NCBI GenBank assembly: GCA_011109175.1
Contig: RDEW01000010.1
Span: 1,296,999-1,360,998 of the forward strand
Direction: 5' to 3'
Source of the DNA: Dicyema japonicum
Lineage: Eukaryota; Dicyemida; Rhombozoa; Dicyemidae
DNA: 64,000 nucleotides
How positions within the stretch are numbered: the stretch's first letter is position 1; every line of letters starts with the position of its first letter. Positions 20,660-32,068 of this stretch are shown one piece after another. The notes under the pieces are model-generated. The model had not been told where the DNA came from. It did not search any database and saw only the letters and a list, made by a program, of their open reading frames with translations. A program made the position numbers and the translations under genes.

Positions 20660-22363
20660 TTAAAGATGACCACTTAAATCATTAAATCTGCACATTGGAG
20701 TACTCCTTATATTATTAAGTCCAACACGATGTCCCACCAAATCCCTTATATTAGTCATTTCATATAAAATCATGGTTGGTCTCTCCAATGAAATCCCCCA
20801 TGCAATACAATTCACATTATCTGGGAATCCCATTGGTGACAATACCTCCCTTCTGATTACTCCACTGTTCCCTATCTCCACCAACTTGTTTAATTCTACA
20901 ATAACACAACACCAACGTTTATGGTAGTGGAATATCTCCATACTTGGTTCCGTATACGGATTATAGGCAGCCTTAAACCGCAGATCCGTTATCCCTAAAC
21001 TCATTCAAACTCAACAACCCAGCTTATTAAAGAAAACGGTCACTAATCCCATCAAATCTGAGAGAGATATATCATAATCGATCACAGATCCCTCAATTTG
21101 GTGGAATTCTGCCAAATGTGTCGCATCCACTGCTTCATTACGGAAAACACGGTCGATCGAAAAATACTTCATAGGTTTAAACTCATTCTGGGCCAGTTTA
21201 TACAACATCTTGGCAGTTGTAGCTGTCGTGTGGGTCCTTAAAATGTTCTTCTTCGCCTCCTTGTAATGCCAGTCCGACTGATATCTCATAATAACCCGAG
21301 TGCCTCACCCAGACGACCCACTACCTCCAGACATATGCATCTCCCTCACCTTCTCGCAGTACTCCTTCTCTCTAAGCGAAGATTCCGAGGGGTTTGAAAG
21401 GAAGAAGGTATCGTGCATGTCACGTGCGGGGTGCTTCTGAGGCTGAAAGAGCGCGTCAAAGTTCCAGAAAGCTCTCAACGTAATTGTCGGTTTCCATTTC
21501 CTGAAAACTCACAAATTAGCCTAATGGTACCCCATTTCGAAGAAGATCTGCCTAATAGCACTTTTCACTTTCATCAAAGGGTGTAGGCAACCCACTTGTG
21601 GTGGTACCCCGAGTGAGGAAAAATTGAATGGTTTCAGATTAGCAATTTTCCACGAATCACTATAATATAACCAAAGAGATCCTACTCTGCAATCATAGAG
21701 GTCGTCAAATCAGTCTGCTGCTTAGAAACACACGTTCTAAAATCTGGTCCACGTGTCAAGAGATAGTAGCTCACTTTACTACAGATTAGTTTAACACGTG
21801 CTTTTTAGTGACAAGTTTCCGTTTAATCAGTTCAGGAAGCACGGAAGCGTCGTGACAGGCCTTAGATGACTGAATGTCTCGTAGAAGAGCAACTGTAGTG
21901 TCCTCAATTTTATCAACATTTGTGAGGAAACACGTGTCCCCGTCACATTTCTCAACTTTGACCCATCCAAGGGAAATTGCGTTGTTTAAGCCAATCAAGG
22001 CGTTCGGAAAGGCATTCTTAGTGTGAAATTAAAACTACTTCAATCATTACCCTCGTTATTTTGGGCTGGCATTTCAGAAGTGAAAAGACACGTGCTTCAA
22101 GTGTACCTTCATTGATAGTCTCTAGACCATGGTCGGTGAGCTTGATTTCTATGTCTGATTTTAATTCAAAATTTATAATCTTTGTAAGAATATAAACAAA
22201 CCTGCGAGTCTATGGAGGATATGCTTTTGATTGCTCCAACTATCTTTTGATGGTCAAAATTGAGCTGAGAGGCTAATTTTATGGAAGATAATGCTCCCTC
22301 GTTGTTTGACAGGTAATTTAGTAAGTCACTACATATGTCTAATGACGACTTTAATCCATTCAT
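20660..22363 (-). CDS. FARSA: Phenylalanyl-tRNA synthetase alpha subunit, cytosolic
   Basis: Nine exons (22363-22198, 22154-22051, 22016-21796, 21778-21686, 21659-21531, 21507-21309, 21284-21019, 20994-20917, 20895-20660) join across introns of 43, 34, 17, 26, 23, 24, 24 and 21 nt. The product of about 497 residues matches animal cytosolic PheRS alpha (about 508) along its whole length: winged-helix N-terminus, then [62 protein letters not shown] (motif 2), GNSGV and ISLERPTM (motif 3). It forms an alpha2-beta2 enzyme charging tRNA-Phe. Start: ATG 22363, because the upstream codons in frame lack an ATG. One frameshift lies at 21466-21474, where two bases are missing between VES and FWNF. All splice phases agree otherwise. 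Confidence 0.92.
21466..21474 (-). other. Two-base frameshift in FARSA
   Basis: Minus strand reads GTTGAGAGCTTTCTGG. Frame one gives NYVES, then the conserved FWNFDAL continues two bases out. Homologues read VESSFWNF, so loss of CT from a CTCT repeat explains it exactly. No intron fits. Confidence 0.7.
21779..21795 (-). other. 17-nt intron of FARSA
   Basis: Minus strand GTTAAACTAATCTGTAG lies between CAC-GT and T-AAA-GTG. Removing it joins KKHV to [13 protein letters not shown] in the frame required by PheRS alpha homology (SYWVSKG). Phase 2. A CTAAT branch-like motif ends six bases before the acceptor. Alternative acceptors (AAG five bases on) or the donor two bases earlier break the frame. 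Confidence 0.7.
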
Positions 22364-22489
22364 TTGTGCCACGTTAGTTTCTACGAGAAGCAATAAATAA
22401 ATTTGAAATTAATATTGCATCATTTAATTAATAAAATCTAATTATATTTTATTAAATCAAATAAAAAAAAGGACAAAACATTAGTTAGC

Positions 22490-22640
22490 TGTCGCCCTCA
22501 CTGCGTGGCTGTCCCTCTCAGAATTGCGAGCGAAATTCATCAAACAGCCAGCGGCGTTCGCGGAGATTTCCAGTGCATGAGGTGATCCGGTTTCCAAGAC
22601 GTCCGAAAAACTATACTGTTGAGGGGAGTAGGATCCGGAA
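22490..22640 (-). mobile_element. Lineage D 3' end fragment
   Basis: Plus-strand text such as gcgagcgaaattcatcaaac and agccagcggcgttcgcggag matches the end of the minus-strand copy near 46515-46620 (gcgagattctctcaaataac, cagcagcgctcacgggggtc). It lies about 130 bp upstream of the FARSA start codon and is non-coding here. Confidence 0.5.
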
Positions 22641-22689
22641 GTCTCCATAGCAAAATCTAATTTATAAATTAAATAAGAATAGTCAGGAT

Positions 22690-23680
22690 GAGAAATTTGT
22701 TGCTGAGAAAAGCTATCTTCTTCAACCCCTTTTGAGGAGAGCCCTGTGAATTATCCACAATACGAACCTTGAATACGGTACTCCAACCCATCTCTTTATT
22801 GGTGATGGACTCAATAAATCATCGACTGGGATCCAACAATGTGATCTATTGTCCGCTTCTTTTTGATTTGGCAGTTGATGAGGCTGCCATTTAGACGATG
22901 CTACGATCCTTGGATCATCTGAGTCGTTTATGAAAAGTCTAGGAATACTTCTTTCCATTCTTAGCAGTTATGGAATCAACATTAAAGCGCGACAATTTGA
23001 AATTTGTAATCTGGAACTTTCGCAAGATGAATTATTTAAATCACTATGCAGGTCTTTTCTCCCTGATACAGCTATTACCAATGTGTAACATTTTATGATA
23101 TTGGGATCACCTACTTCCACGGGAATTATTGGAAATTAGTGGAGTCACTGTTAGTAGACGAGCTTGATCCACACATTCGTTTTTTCTTTTGAAGAATTAT
23201 CTTTTCCTTCCAAGATTAATGTTTTTTGACGTTCCTCTCTTTGTTACCTCTTTTCGGAATGCCTGGAGAATTTAAATATTCTTATCGCCAAGTCTATTGA
23301 ATAAATTGTGAATATATAGTTCTATAAAATTCGATTGATGCAAGCATTCTTACCCTTCAGATTTGGGGCATCTGCCTAACTTCTCTCGTGGACGTTTCAT
23401 GGCATCCTTCATGTCCTCTTTATCAAGATGGCATTTCTCATCCGGACCATTCTTAGAGATTTAGCAAATCCGCTCTGGAGGACAAAATTGCTGATTGGTT
23501 GAAGAATTGGTCAGTGGCTTTTAAAGAAACCCCTTTTGATATACACCGACTGAGGAACTGGACCAGCATTATGTACGAGAATACTCATTCAACCCTTTTG
23601 GACATGAACGACTTGTAGCGTCGGTTCCATCACCGTCAATTGGTTCATTTCTGAAACAGAACGAATAGGATATCAATCCG
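22690..23680 (+). mobile_element. Lineage D RT fragment
   Basis: Stop-broken plus frames resemble the RT core of lineage D: GIQQCDLL (about 22825-22850, for GVQQGDPLGP), then DDATILGSSES (about 22893-22925, catalytic DD) and LGSPTSTG (about 23101-23125). Many stops; opposite in strand to the adjacent 3' end at 22490. Beyond 23680 the match fades. Confidence 0.45.
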
Positions 23681-25790
23681 TCTCTGGATCGACTTGTGCC
23701 AGTCTCATTACTTGATTATCTCTTAATCTTTGTCTAGTGGTTCTTTAACATGTTTACTTGGTCAAACAGAATCACATCCGACCCTTAATAAGGATGGGAA
23801 TTAATCTTAGGATTGAGTGAACAGCCTTTACAATGTCAACATTCTAAGGTCGTTTAATTTGGTAGGCAATATACGGTTAAGCTTTTCTGTGTTGGAAGGG
23901 ATGAGGATTGAGTTGAGTCAGTTAAATGAGCTTTTCTAAGTTTATGTAGAGACTCTTATCGTTCTTAAAGAAACCATTTCCTATAGCATATATCAATCGA
24001 CACAAAATCATATTGGATCTAAAAAATGACAATTCACAGGTTTTCGCCACAGAAAAGTACGTGTCAGTTCCAGTTTACGTCCACAGAGTCATGTACATCA
24101 AATTTTGAAGTTTCTCCACACTTGATTTTTGATTCATTATGGGGTCTGTTTGTTTGGTCAATGAGGTAGCACACTATGCCTCTTCCTTGCGAAGAGGCAT
24201 GTTGAATAGCAATATTTTGAGTCTAAGTCACTTTTTGGTAGTTTTGAGAAAAGTCTGAACCAGATTATTGTAAAAATATGGTCACTGATTTATTAAAAGC
24301 TGATATTAAATTGTATAAGCTTGATCTACCATCCAATCATTTAATAATCTACTTAATATGCTCCATGTCTTATCGCAGAAGCGAATATTGAATTAACTAT
24401 TACTCTCTTACCTGCAGATTACGTAGTCCATTTGGTTAGAGTCCCATGATGACTTTTTCTCTACTATCCACATGGTGATGTGCTAATACCTCTCACATCC
24501 AAATTCTAATGTACTCAATTTTTACATGATTTCACAATGTACAAAGTTTATGTATTACGAATTGTCCCGACAATTAAATATAAAATTATTTTACCGTTAA
24601 TGTTGCTTTCATCTATAATTGTTTGTTAAAAGTATTTTCTGTAGTTTTATAATATGAAGATCATGGTTTATGCATATTATTTTCGGATTGCTGTAATAGA
24701 CGGGATATTATAATTTAGTTTAAAGAATAGCTTTTTTATATAACTATTCCCTTATTTTTGAAGTGCAATATCGACATTTAAAAATGCTTTAACCAAAAAG
24801 ATATCGGTTTTCTTCGTTATCTTTAGTAAGAAAAGGTTAAGTGGTCTCTACATTTAGTAATTAATCTGATGTCTTTTTTTATTAAGATGAAGTTCAGTGT
24901 AGTATTGTTAAATGATTTTATTATTTTTGAATATTTTGGCAAAATAAATCTCGTATAGGTGTTCTTGTGAATATGTATGAGTTTTTGGAAATTGCTTTTG
25001 AAATTCGTTCCTTAGTTTTGTTGAGTTCTAATAGTTTTAATAATGTAGAAAATACAAACCTGTCATTAAATGAAGACTGCTACAACAAAAAACAAATTAT
25101 AAGGTGTAAATTAAATGAAATGGACAAAAACTAAAAAATAATTATAATAATTATGTTCTATTTTAGAACAATTTTATCTTTGAAATACGACAAATAGGAC
25201 AATTTCGTCCTACTAATCACACTGCTTCATCATCAGCAGGTTGCCAATTTCATTTATTTTAAATACAATTTTTTGACTGTTCGTCGTTACCTCAAAGGAG
25301 GATAGGATCTGATCGGTCAAATATAATAAATTCAAAAGGAGTATTGAAAATATAATTAATTCAAGTTTTACTTTATGGAATATGTCTAATTATAATGATT
25401 TATATGCACATGCTTATTATTATTAAGAACTCTTACATTGTAATGAAAAAACATGTGCATATCTAAGAACTAGTCATCTTATTCCACGTTCATCTGTCAT
25501 AAGCAATCTCTCATAGTATATCACATCCTCTCAGTATCTCAGGCTTTTCCCGATCTTTTGAAGGTACCGTCAAGGCAATCTGAAGGGTGATGCTCGGTCG
25601 TTCATAGAATCGTGGTACTTCAGGCGAAGTAATTAATGGTTGTCTGTATGTTATTATAATTTTATATTAATATTAGAAAATGAAGTTTATGTTTAATAAG
25701 GAAAATAAATATCACAGTCATTGTGTTATGTCACAGAAGAGGCAAATATAGGTTATTGACTAACACTAATTAAGCAAAAACTGACATTGT
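23680..25790. other. Gene-poor AT-rich stretch
   Basis: I see no supportable gene or repeat in this 2.1 kb. A perfect hairpin (TGCCTCTT, 7-nt loop, AAGAGGCA) lies at about 24178-24200. Runs of polypyrimidine and AT-rich sequence predominate. Confidence 0.3.
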
Positions 25791-25799
25791 GGAAATCAA

Positions 25800-26480
25800 A
25801 AGAATGAAAAGCAGATCGAGTGAAACATGGCGAAAAACAAACTTGGCTCTTTACTTGAAGACAGTCAAGATTTTGCCAGATGGAAGGCCCTCGCTTGGGT
25901 AACAATAAACAAGTTGAAGAAAAAGTGGATTGGCAAACGACGATCCTTCACATCACTTCGCTTGAGACTGTATGAAGCCTTTGTCAAGCCGATCCTAATT
26001 TACAATTCATCTACCTGGGGAACGTCCAAAACCGAACAACTTGGACTAGACACTTACCATCGAAGACAACTTAGATCCCTACTGGACTAAACTGGCCAGC
26101 AAGATTTAATAAAAGTAATCGCTGTACAAGAAATGTTGCACGGGTCCACTGAGTCTCGAAATTGCTGATATGCGCTGGAGGCTATTTGGACATATCTTGC
26201 GTATGGACTTAAGCTCTCCAGCAAACATTGCAATGGAGGATTACTTCATGTGACAGGGACCGTGTTTTCGTGGACGCCGGCGTATTACACTACCTGAAAC
26301 ACTTGACGGATATCTAAAGCTTGTGAACAAAAGTCTAAGAAGTGGGGACGACCTGGACGAGTTGAGGAAACTCTGTTACAATCAAAAAGGTTAGAAGAAG
26401 CTGGTTCGGAGGATTGTTTTGAATTCTGCACAAGTAAAATTGTAACTATTATAATTTTACTAATGTTGCTTATAATAATA
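25800..26480 (+). mobile_element. Lineage C LINE 3' fragment
   Basis: The frame 25827-26090 encodes LGSLLEDSQDFARWKALAWV and RLYEAFVKPILIYNSSTWGT, then YHRRQLRSLLD, the conserved C-terminal region after RT in lineage C. Downstream broken frames give MRWRLFGHILRMD (about 26170-26210) and a GRRRITLP block (about 26275-26295). The 3' end is AT-rich with an ataataat run (26468-26482) as in the other copies. Confidence 0.7.
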
Positions 26481-26779
26481 ATGCTAAAGCATTTTAATTT
26501 AAACACAAATTCTTAAATATATGGATTGCCGCATTTCCAATGAGTTTTTTGCATAATATCGTTGATTTCCATGAAGACTTTTTACATGTCACTGGTTTTC
26601 TTCAAGAGTGTTACTCATTCTTGTATTTAATTTACTACAATAAAGTGATTAAAAAAAAAAATAATAAATTTTATAAAATTTTAATTAAATTAAATTTTAA
26701 TAATTTTTATATAAATTATGTATTTATATAAAATATTTATCATTCATAAAATATATAAAAATAAATATAAATCCCATTG

Positions 26780-27800
26780 ATGAACTTTATAATCACAAGT
26801 TTGTTATATTAAATTTTTAGCAATTGTGCTGTCCTTAAGTATTATAGCAGTTGTTAACACTTTTACTATTAAAATATCAAATGCGACCGTTCCAACGTGG
26901 AAAATTATTATACATGACGAGTTATCCCTGTTATTTTCCGGAATCATTAACTTGAGACTGATGTACGATGAAAATGTAAGCAAATATTATTATAGTAGGA
27001 TCAAGTTATTAATTTCGATGACTCAGACGTCGAGTATAGTAATTTTGGAAATGGAGTACTTGTCTTAAAATTCATCGTTGAAAATAAACTCGTTGGGTTT
27101 AGAATTAGAATTACTGATAATACGACTTTTGTGGATAACATTTATGTCGTCGTTAGGGGTTTAGTGTTGGTTGAAAGTAGGGGATTTTATTCGGCAATCT
27201 TCTACTGACCTAACTGAAAGTTTCGACATTGGAAATTCTTATCAATGCAATTATTTAAAACACCAGTTTAGGGAACATTTTATTCTCAACGTGCTTTACT
27301 TAAAGTTGCAAGTGTTTCAAACCCTTGAAATTTCATCATTTTCCGAGCAAGGTTATTCCTATAATTATTTCGAGCTGATAATTGCAGTTCTGTATTATCG
27401 AGTGATGAACCTATTGAACCAATAACTGGTACCTAAAATTTATTTTAATTATATTTTTTTATTTGTAGAAAACACAACTCCTACTATAACTTCTCCCACG
27501 ACTTCAACAGAAAGTAAGATATCTTTATGATTAATCAATTATTGATTGTTACCTTCACTCATAGAATTGTCAACTACGACTTCTCCCATTACCACAACTC
27601 TTCCTTTGACTGAAGGTAAAATTTTTAATTTTATAAATAATTATTATTATTTTATTTAAAGATTCAATCAACACAGGTTCAAATAGTTCTAAGTGATAGT
27701 AAGCACTCATTCTCGTAAATTAGCTACTTCCTCTGAAACTCGTCCTTTTGAAGTAAGTTTCTTGATGCTTGCTTGGATGTTAGTTGTCATATTAATTTAA
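26780..27800 (+). CDS. LAMP-like secreted or anchored glycoprotein
   Basis: Nine exons (26780-26798, 26821-26975, 26999-27158, 27181-27351, 27375-27428, 27469-27513, 27565-27615, 27662-27676, 27700-27800) join across introns of 22, 23, 22, 23, 40, 51, 46 and 23 nt; every phase agrees and the total is 256 residues. A signal peptide (MNFIITTIVLSLSIIAVVNT) precedes a beta-rich luminal domain containing FDIGNSYQCN and, 30 residues on, ADNC. The GxSYxC motif and the following FxVxxxxxxxQ pattern are hallmarks of the LAMP fold of lysosome-associated membrane proteins. A Thr-rich stalk (TTPTITSPTTSTE, TTTSPITTT) follows, then a terminal hydrophobic run FLMLAWMLVVILI with no cytosolic tail. LAMPs normally end in a tyrosine-type sorting tail, so this one may be GPI-linked. 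The third acceptor is the least certain. Confidence 0.75.
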
Positions 27801-27889
27801 CTGATATTAACATTGATTGGAGTTGGTTAATTAGTTTTCAAAACTGATATGAAATTATTATTATTAACCCAAGAACACCAATAGTTAAT

Positions 27890-28810
27890 TTAACGGTCCT
27901 TCACTCTACTTCCGGACTAAACGTACCGCTGACGCCGTCGGGAGCCTGGGATGAATGGATGAATTTGTACCTAAATGCTCCGGTCAATTGTGATAAGCAA
28001 AAGTCCTATTTGTTTTGTGTCTTCGAAAAGAAGAAAGAATCCCTTGAAAAGACGGAAGATATAAGAAGGCTTGCTTGCCTCAAGACAGCCAGTTGTCACT
28101 CGACGGGGGCCTGGATGAACGCTTTTCCATCTGCTGAAATTGGAAACCTGTTGGATGATGAGGCTGTGAGAATAGCTACCTCGCTTCGTCTTGGTCTTAA
28201 ATTGTGTGCCGAAGAAAATGCCGCTGTGGACGTTGGATCGATCCTTTTGGTTATCATCCCTTGTCATGCAAGATGAGTGCGGGTCGTTTCCCCAGGCACT
28301 CCTGCCTTAACATGACATTAAAGAATTCCCTTGCCTCTGCTGGACACCATTGCCTGTTAGAACCTGCTGGTCTTTCTCGAAACGATGGAAAACGCCCTGA
28401 TGGGATGACGACTTTTCCATTCGCCAACGGACGAAACCTGATCTGGGACGCGACGTGTATTGATACTTATTCCCCGTCTAATTTGGTTGCTTCTGCTTCA
28501 GACCCAGGACATGCTTCGAAGCAGGCCGAGGAACGAAAGAGGAGGAAGTACCAGAGAATTTTCTGAGGAGTATATATTTGTTCCATTCGCGGTGGAAACG
28601 TCAGGAATCCTTGGCCCCACAAGCAGATGAGTTGGTTTCGTAAGATCGGCTCCATGATTCAAGCTGTGACCAAGGATCCGCGAGAGACTGGTTGGTTCCG
28701 AGAACGTATCTCGTTGGCTATTGTTAGGGGAAATAGCATGGCCATTCAGATGCTTAATTTAATTTTTATTATTTTGATAATAAATTTCTTTTATTAAAAA
28801 AAAAAAAATT
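27890..28810 (+). mobile_element. Lineage D 3' half with poly-A end
   Basis: Frames give SAEIGNLLDDEAVRIATSLRLGL (about 28130-28200), the DD...LRLGL helix before the zinc knuckle, then in shifted frames SCKMSAGRFPRHSCLNM (28262-28312), GKRPDGMTTFPF (28386-28421) and NLIWDATC (28435-28458), the nuclease-like PD...WDxTC core, and a C-terminal RERISLAIVRGNSMAI block. It ends at AATTTAATTTTTATT and a run of 12 A (28796-28808). The knuckle itself is disrupted. Region 28430-28600 is nearly identical to 45750-45900. Confidence 0.7.
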
Positions 28811-28829
28811 TAACTACTAAATTAATTAA

Positions 28830-29240
28830 GTGATCTCAAAGGCCCCAATCAGAATTCTCATTTTCTCCTCGTGCGCCTTCTGGGATCCAACACAACTTTT
28901 CTGTGGCAGGGTGGTTTCGGGAAATAGGAATTGGAGAGGGGGTGATGCATACTTTTCTCATAAGACACGTCGTGGCTGTGTATTGTTGATAGCTGCACTG
29001 CTGCACAAGGCAGCAAATCCCTTACCATTTTGTCGGATAAGGTCTCCAATTGATGAAGTGCGTTTATACAATAGAGGCACGTCACCACCTCAACCAAACA
29101 GCTGTATGAAGATCTCAAGGCAACCAACCGGAGGCTAGAGGATCTGATGCTATAAGAAGTTTGGTGTGTAACAGGGGAGGATGTACAAGATTGGTCCGAT
29201 AAATTGCTTAAGTGCCGCACGTGTGGAAATATAAAAAATT
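28830..29240 (+). pseudogene. Possible remnant of a RING and coiled-coil gene
   Basis: Three plus frames hold short plausible pieces: LLHKAANPLPFCRIRSPIDE (29005-29063), like the end of a RING finger (CPxCR), then YEDLKATNRRLEDLML (29103-29150), a heptad-like stretch, and CRTCGN near 29214. No consistent splice chain links them, and a stop follows LEDLML. It could be a decayed RING gene or chance. Confidence 0.2.
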
Positions 29241-29426
29241 ATTTTTCTACGATAGTTGATTAATAATATAAAATATAAGCGATTAGGAAAATTTGAAAGT
29301 AATTCGTGTTAGCACTATCGGGGGACAAATTTATTAACTTTGTCGATTGACAGTAGACAGAGAAATATTTAGTATTCAACCGACCAAGCATTACCACGGT
29401 TGAGGTCAGAGACGAATTTTTTAAAC

Positions 29427-29520
29427 CAGTGGTTCTCAACTTTTTTTGTTCTGCAGGCCAAATCAATAATTAACAATTGGTTCGCGGGCCACAAAATTTT
29501 TTTTAAAGAAAATTAAACTT
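29427..29520 (+). mobile_element. hAT-type terminal sequence
   Basis: CAGTGGTTCTCAACTTTTTT at 29427 is the standard start of many animal hAT elements, and the next bases (TGTTCTGCAGGCCAAATC, GTTCGCGGGCCAC) follow the usual subterminal pattern. I could not find the other end or a transposase. Confidence 0.4.
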
Positions 29521-29914
29521 TATTAACTAATTAATGTGAGCATTGAATCTGCTTTCCTTAACTATTCTTTTAAAACAGGGACTCTAATTTGATGACGACG
29601 TACGAAAGAGTTGCATAAGATGTTCATCAGTTAATTGGTTGCGAAATTTTATTTATCCATGTGATCTGCTGAAACAGAGCTTCACAAACATACGTTTGAT
29701 CCAAAAACAGATGCATTTTCATACGCAATCATAACCAATTTGAATATTTTAAATTAAAATTCTACTCCAAAATTATAATAGTTGACATTCTTAAATATTG
29801 CGATGAGGTCTATACCCGACTTAACACGTTTTTCAGAAATCACAAAAAATATTAATGATATTAATTGTGACAGTTGAGAAAAAGTTTAGGATGAGTAAGT
29901 TCCGCAAAAATCGT

Positions 29915-30600
29915 TTGTGCCATTGCAACGCTCTACTCACAGTTCTTCGAACCATGCATTTCATATGCGTTTGCTTTATGGGGACCAGATCCATTTCGTC
30001 GAGATCACTTTGTTTAGTTTTTTCGGTTTAACAGTGGTCTTTAGAATTAATTTAATTAACATAGAAAATTTTAATTTTTTAGAATGGTTTACCTCTAATG
30101 AAATAAAAAATAAACCACCACGCTATAATAATTGTTTTTTTCTGCCAGTATTGGTCTTATTCGTCAGGTTCTAGTATTTAAAAGTTGAACAGTAGCAGCG
30201 TAACTTAAGAAATTTGGACGTTTCTAAGCCTAGGATCCCCGAGAACATTAAAACAATGAGCCTAAAAAAGAGATATGTTCAAAAAATATACTGGAATCGA
30301 GATCAAAAGGAAAATCATATAAATGCAATTTCTCTGTTAATTGGGTTCCCTTAAGGGTAAGTGGTATCCCCACTCTTGTTATTCCACAATTGAAAATAAT
30401 ATTCCTTAAATAGAAAACAGTCAATACTTCATTTTTAACCTTGGACGAGATCAGTGAAAATAAGCAGTAATCTCACTGTAAAAGATACCGAAATCCTCTT
30501 TAGTAAATTACGAAATACCTTGGGAGTAACCTTCGACGATAAATCCACTGAAAAGCCTGTCATGGCTCTACGAAAGATCATAATTTGATAAAGTTAGGCA
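29915..30600 (+). mobile_element. Lineage E LINE remnants
   Basis: Short frames match lineage E: FFEPCISYAFALWGPDPFRRDH (about 29942-30005) corresponds to YIEPCFSYACSNSW of the 5660 copy, and TEILFSKLRNTLGVTFDDKS (about 30488-30548) to the LGVT block. The order is permuted relative to a full element, so at least two truncated insertions or a rearrangement are present. 30600-31080 holds nothing I can support. Confidence 0.45.
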
Positions 30601-31299
30601 TGTTGGTGTTCAACGTACTTTATAATAGCTGACGAACATCACTTTTATGGCTGAATAAGTTCCCTCAAATAGAGATCTTGTCATCAGTGATGGAAATCGA
30701 ACATTGTATAATTTGTATTGAAAAGAAGGGTCTGGTAAAGCTAGAAACCGATGTTTTATCATTTTCAATAATTTCATTCTATTTGAGACTTTCATATTAT
30801 ATTCATGATCTACGTTTTTCAGAGATGCAATGAAAGTGTAAAGGAAGTAAATTCGTCCACTATTATATCCACATTAACAGTATCATTTTTGAGTGAACGC
30901 TTTACATAAATTATCTTACTTTTTGTAAGTTTTAGAGATTTCAGTTTGGCCAAAGAAAGAGCCTGCCTGACCAGGTACCTAAATTTCGCTTGTACTCTTT
31001 AACCTTGAAAAAAGGAGTAAATAATTGATAGATTGTCGAGCATAGTCTATATGTTTACGTTTTCGTACTCTGAGGCTTTCTTCTAGACGGCTGAGTTGAG
31101 ATTTTCTTCCTTCATATCAGTTAGGGGAATAGTAGTAATTGATTTTGATGTTCCTCGTTTGGGCACAAATTTGGCAGAGGAGGCTATCCGGGAAGAGAGT
31201 GGTCGGAAGTCTTGTTTCTTTTTGGGGAGAAACAATAACAACACCATGTATTTTCGTAATTGCAACATTTACCTGATAGGATAATCAGTTATTTTACCA

Positions 31300-31700
31300 T
31301 TGTTCAATATTAACAGAATAAGTCTGGAAACTCAAGACCAACAACTTTTCCAGATTCTGATTTTTTCCATTCCTTCCCTCATATACAAACAATATATCCT
31401 CCCAAATATCAAACACACATGTCCAGCATAAATTACACCGTTGTCTATATTCGCACAAAGCAAACTTGAATTTAAATCAATCTTCGAATTCTGCAACAAA
31501 AAAACGCCTACCTTATTAAGGTGAACGATTAATGTTAAAACAGTGAACATTTGACGGACAAACAACGGAATTTTATTAAAAATACGAAATCGACCATAAA
31601 GAATAGATACTTGTGTACATGGAATATTAATATATATTTGAAAATAAAAAATCTCCTCTCTGGAGGCTAATGAAAGACTTTAGACAACACCGAAATGTGG
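31300..31700 (-). CDS. Possible unidentified gene
   Basis: A minus-strand frame is open from about 31690, with FRIFNKIPLFVRQMFTVL near 31600-31545, then KIDLNSSLLCANIDNGVIYAGH (about 31480-31415). A 20-nt GT-AG segment (GTGTGTTTGATATTTGGGAG) can be removed in phase to give DILFVYEGRNGKNQNLEKLL and a stop at EQW. A 21-nt segment at about 31490-31515 is also GT-AG and in frame. Hydrophobic strands suggest a beta-propeller or membrane protein. No start found and no family recognised. Confidence 0.25.
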
Positions 31701-31814
31701 GAAGAGACACCAGGATCACTTTAATTTTCTATTTTATGTTCCTGGGATTATAATTATAAGTCTGGAAACCAAATGTCACAAATCAACTATTAACAGAACA
31801 TCAAATTATTATTA

Positions 31815-31990
31815 ACTACACGTGGATACTCCCGTGGTGTAAACGTTAGTGATGCTATGTGGAAGATTTATGGTTGTTTCTTATGTTCTTTTTCTAATAG
31901 AATAGTGTGATCGACTCGTGTGGAAGGACTCTGTTAAGAGGAAACTGGATAAACTTAGTTGTTAACAAACTTATGTGAATAATGGTAGTT
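31815..31990 (+). mobile_element. SINE2 3' fragment
   Basis: Text at 31924-31968 (ggactctgttaagaggaaac, tggataaacttagttgttaa) matches 52413-52455 (ggactctgtagaagtggaaa, ctggatacacttaattagtt) of the flanked SINE2 copy. The head is diverged. No target duplication seen. Confidence 0.4.
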
Positions 31991-32068
31991 AATATTTGTA
32001 ATAACATATTTTGTATGTTAAAATATACATAATACTGTTAATGATTAAATTAAATGTTTGACATCAAT

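Noticed and set aside
28858-29220. Minus-strand 120-codon ORF
   Set aside because: Ser/Leu-rich, no motif, lies between repeat fragments; the plus strand holds the only recognisable pieces.
31318-31770. Target duplication ataagtctggaaac flanking 440 bp
   Set aside because: The repeat is present at both places, but no element ends or poly-A tail adjoin it, so an insertion cannot be supported.
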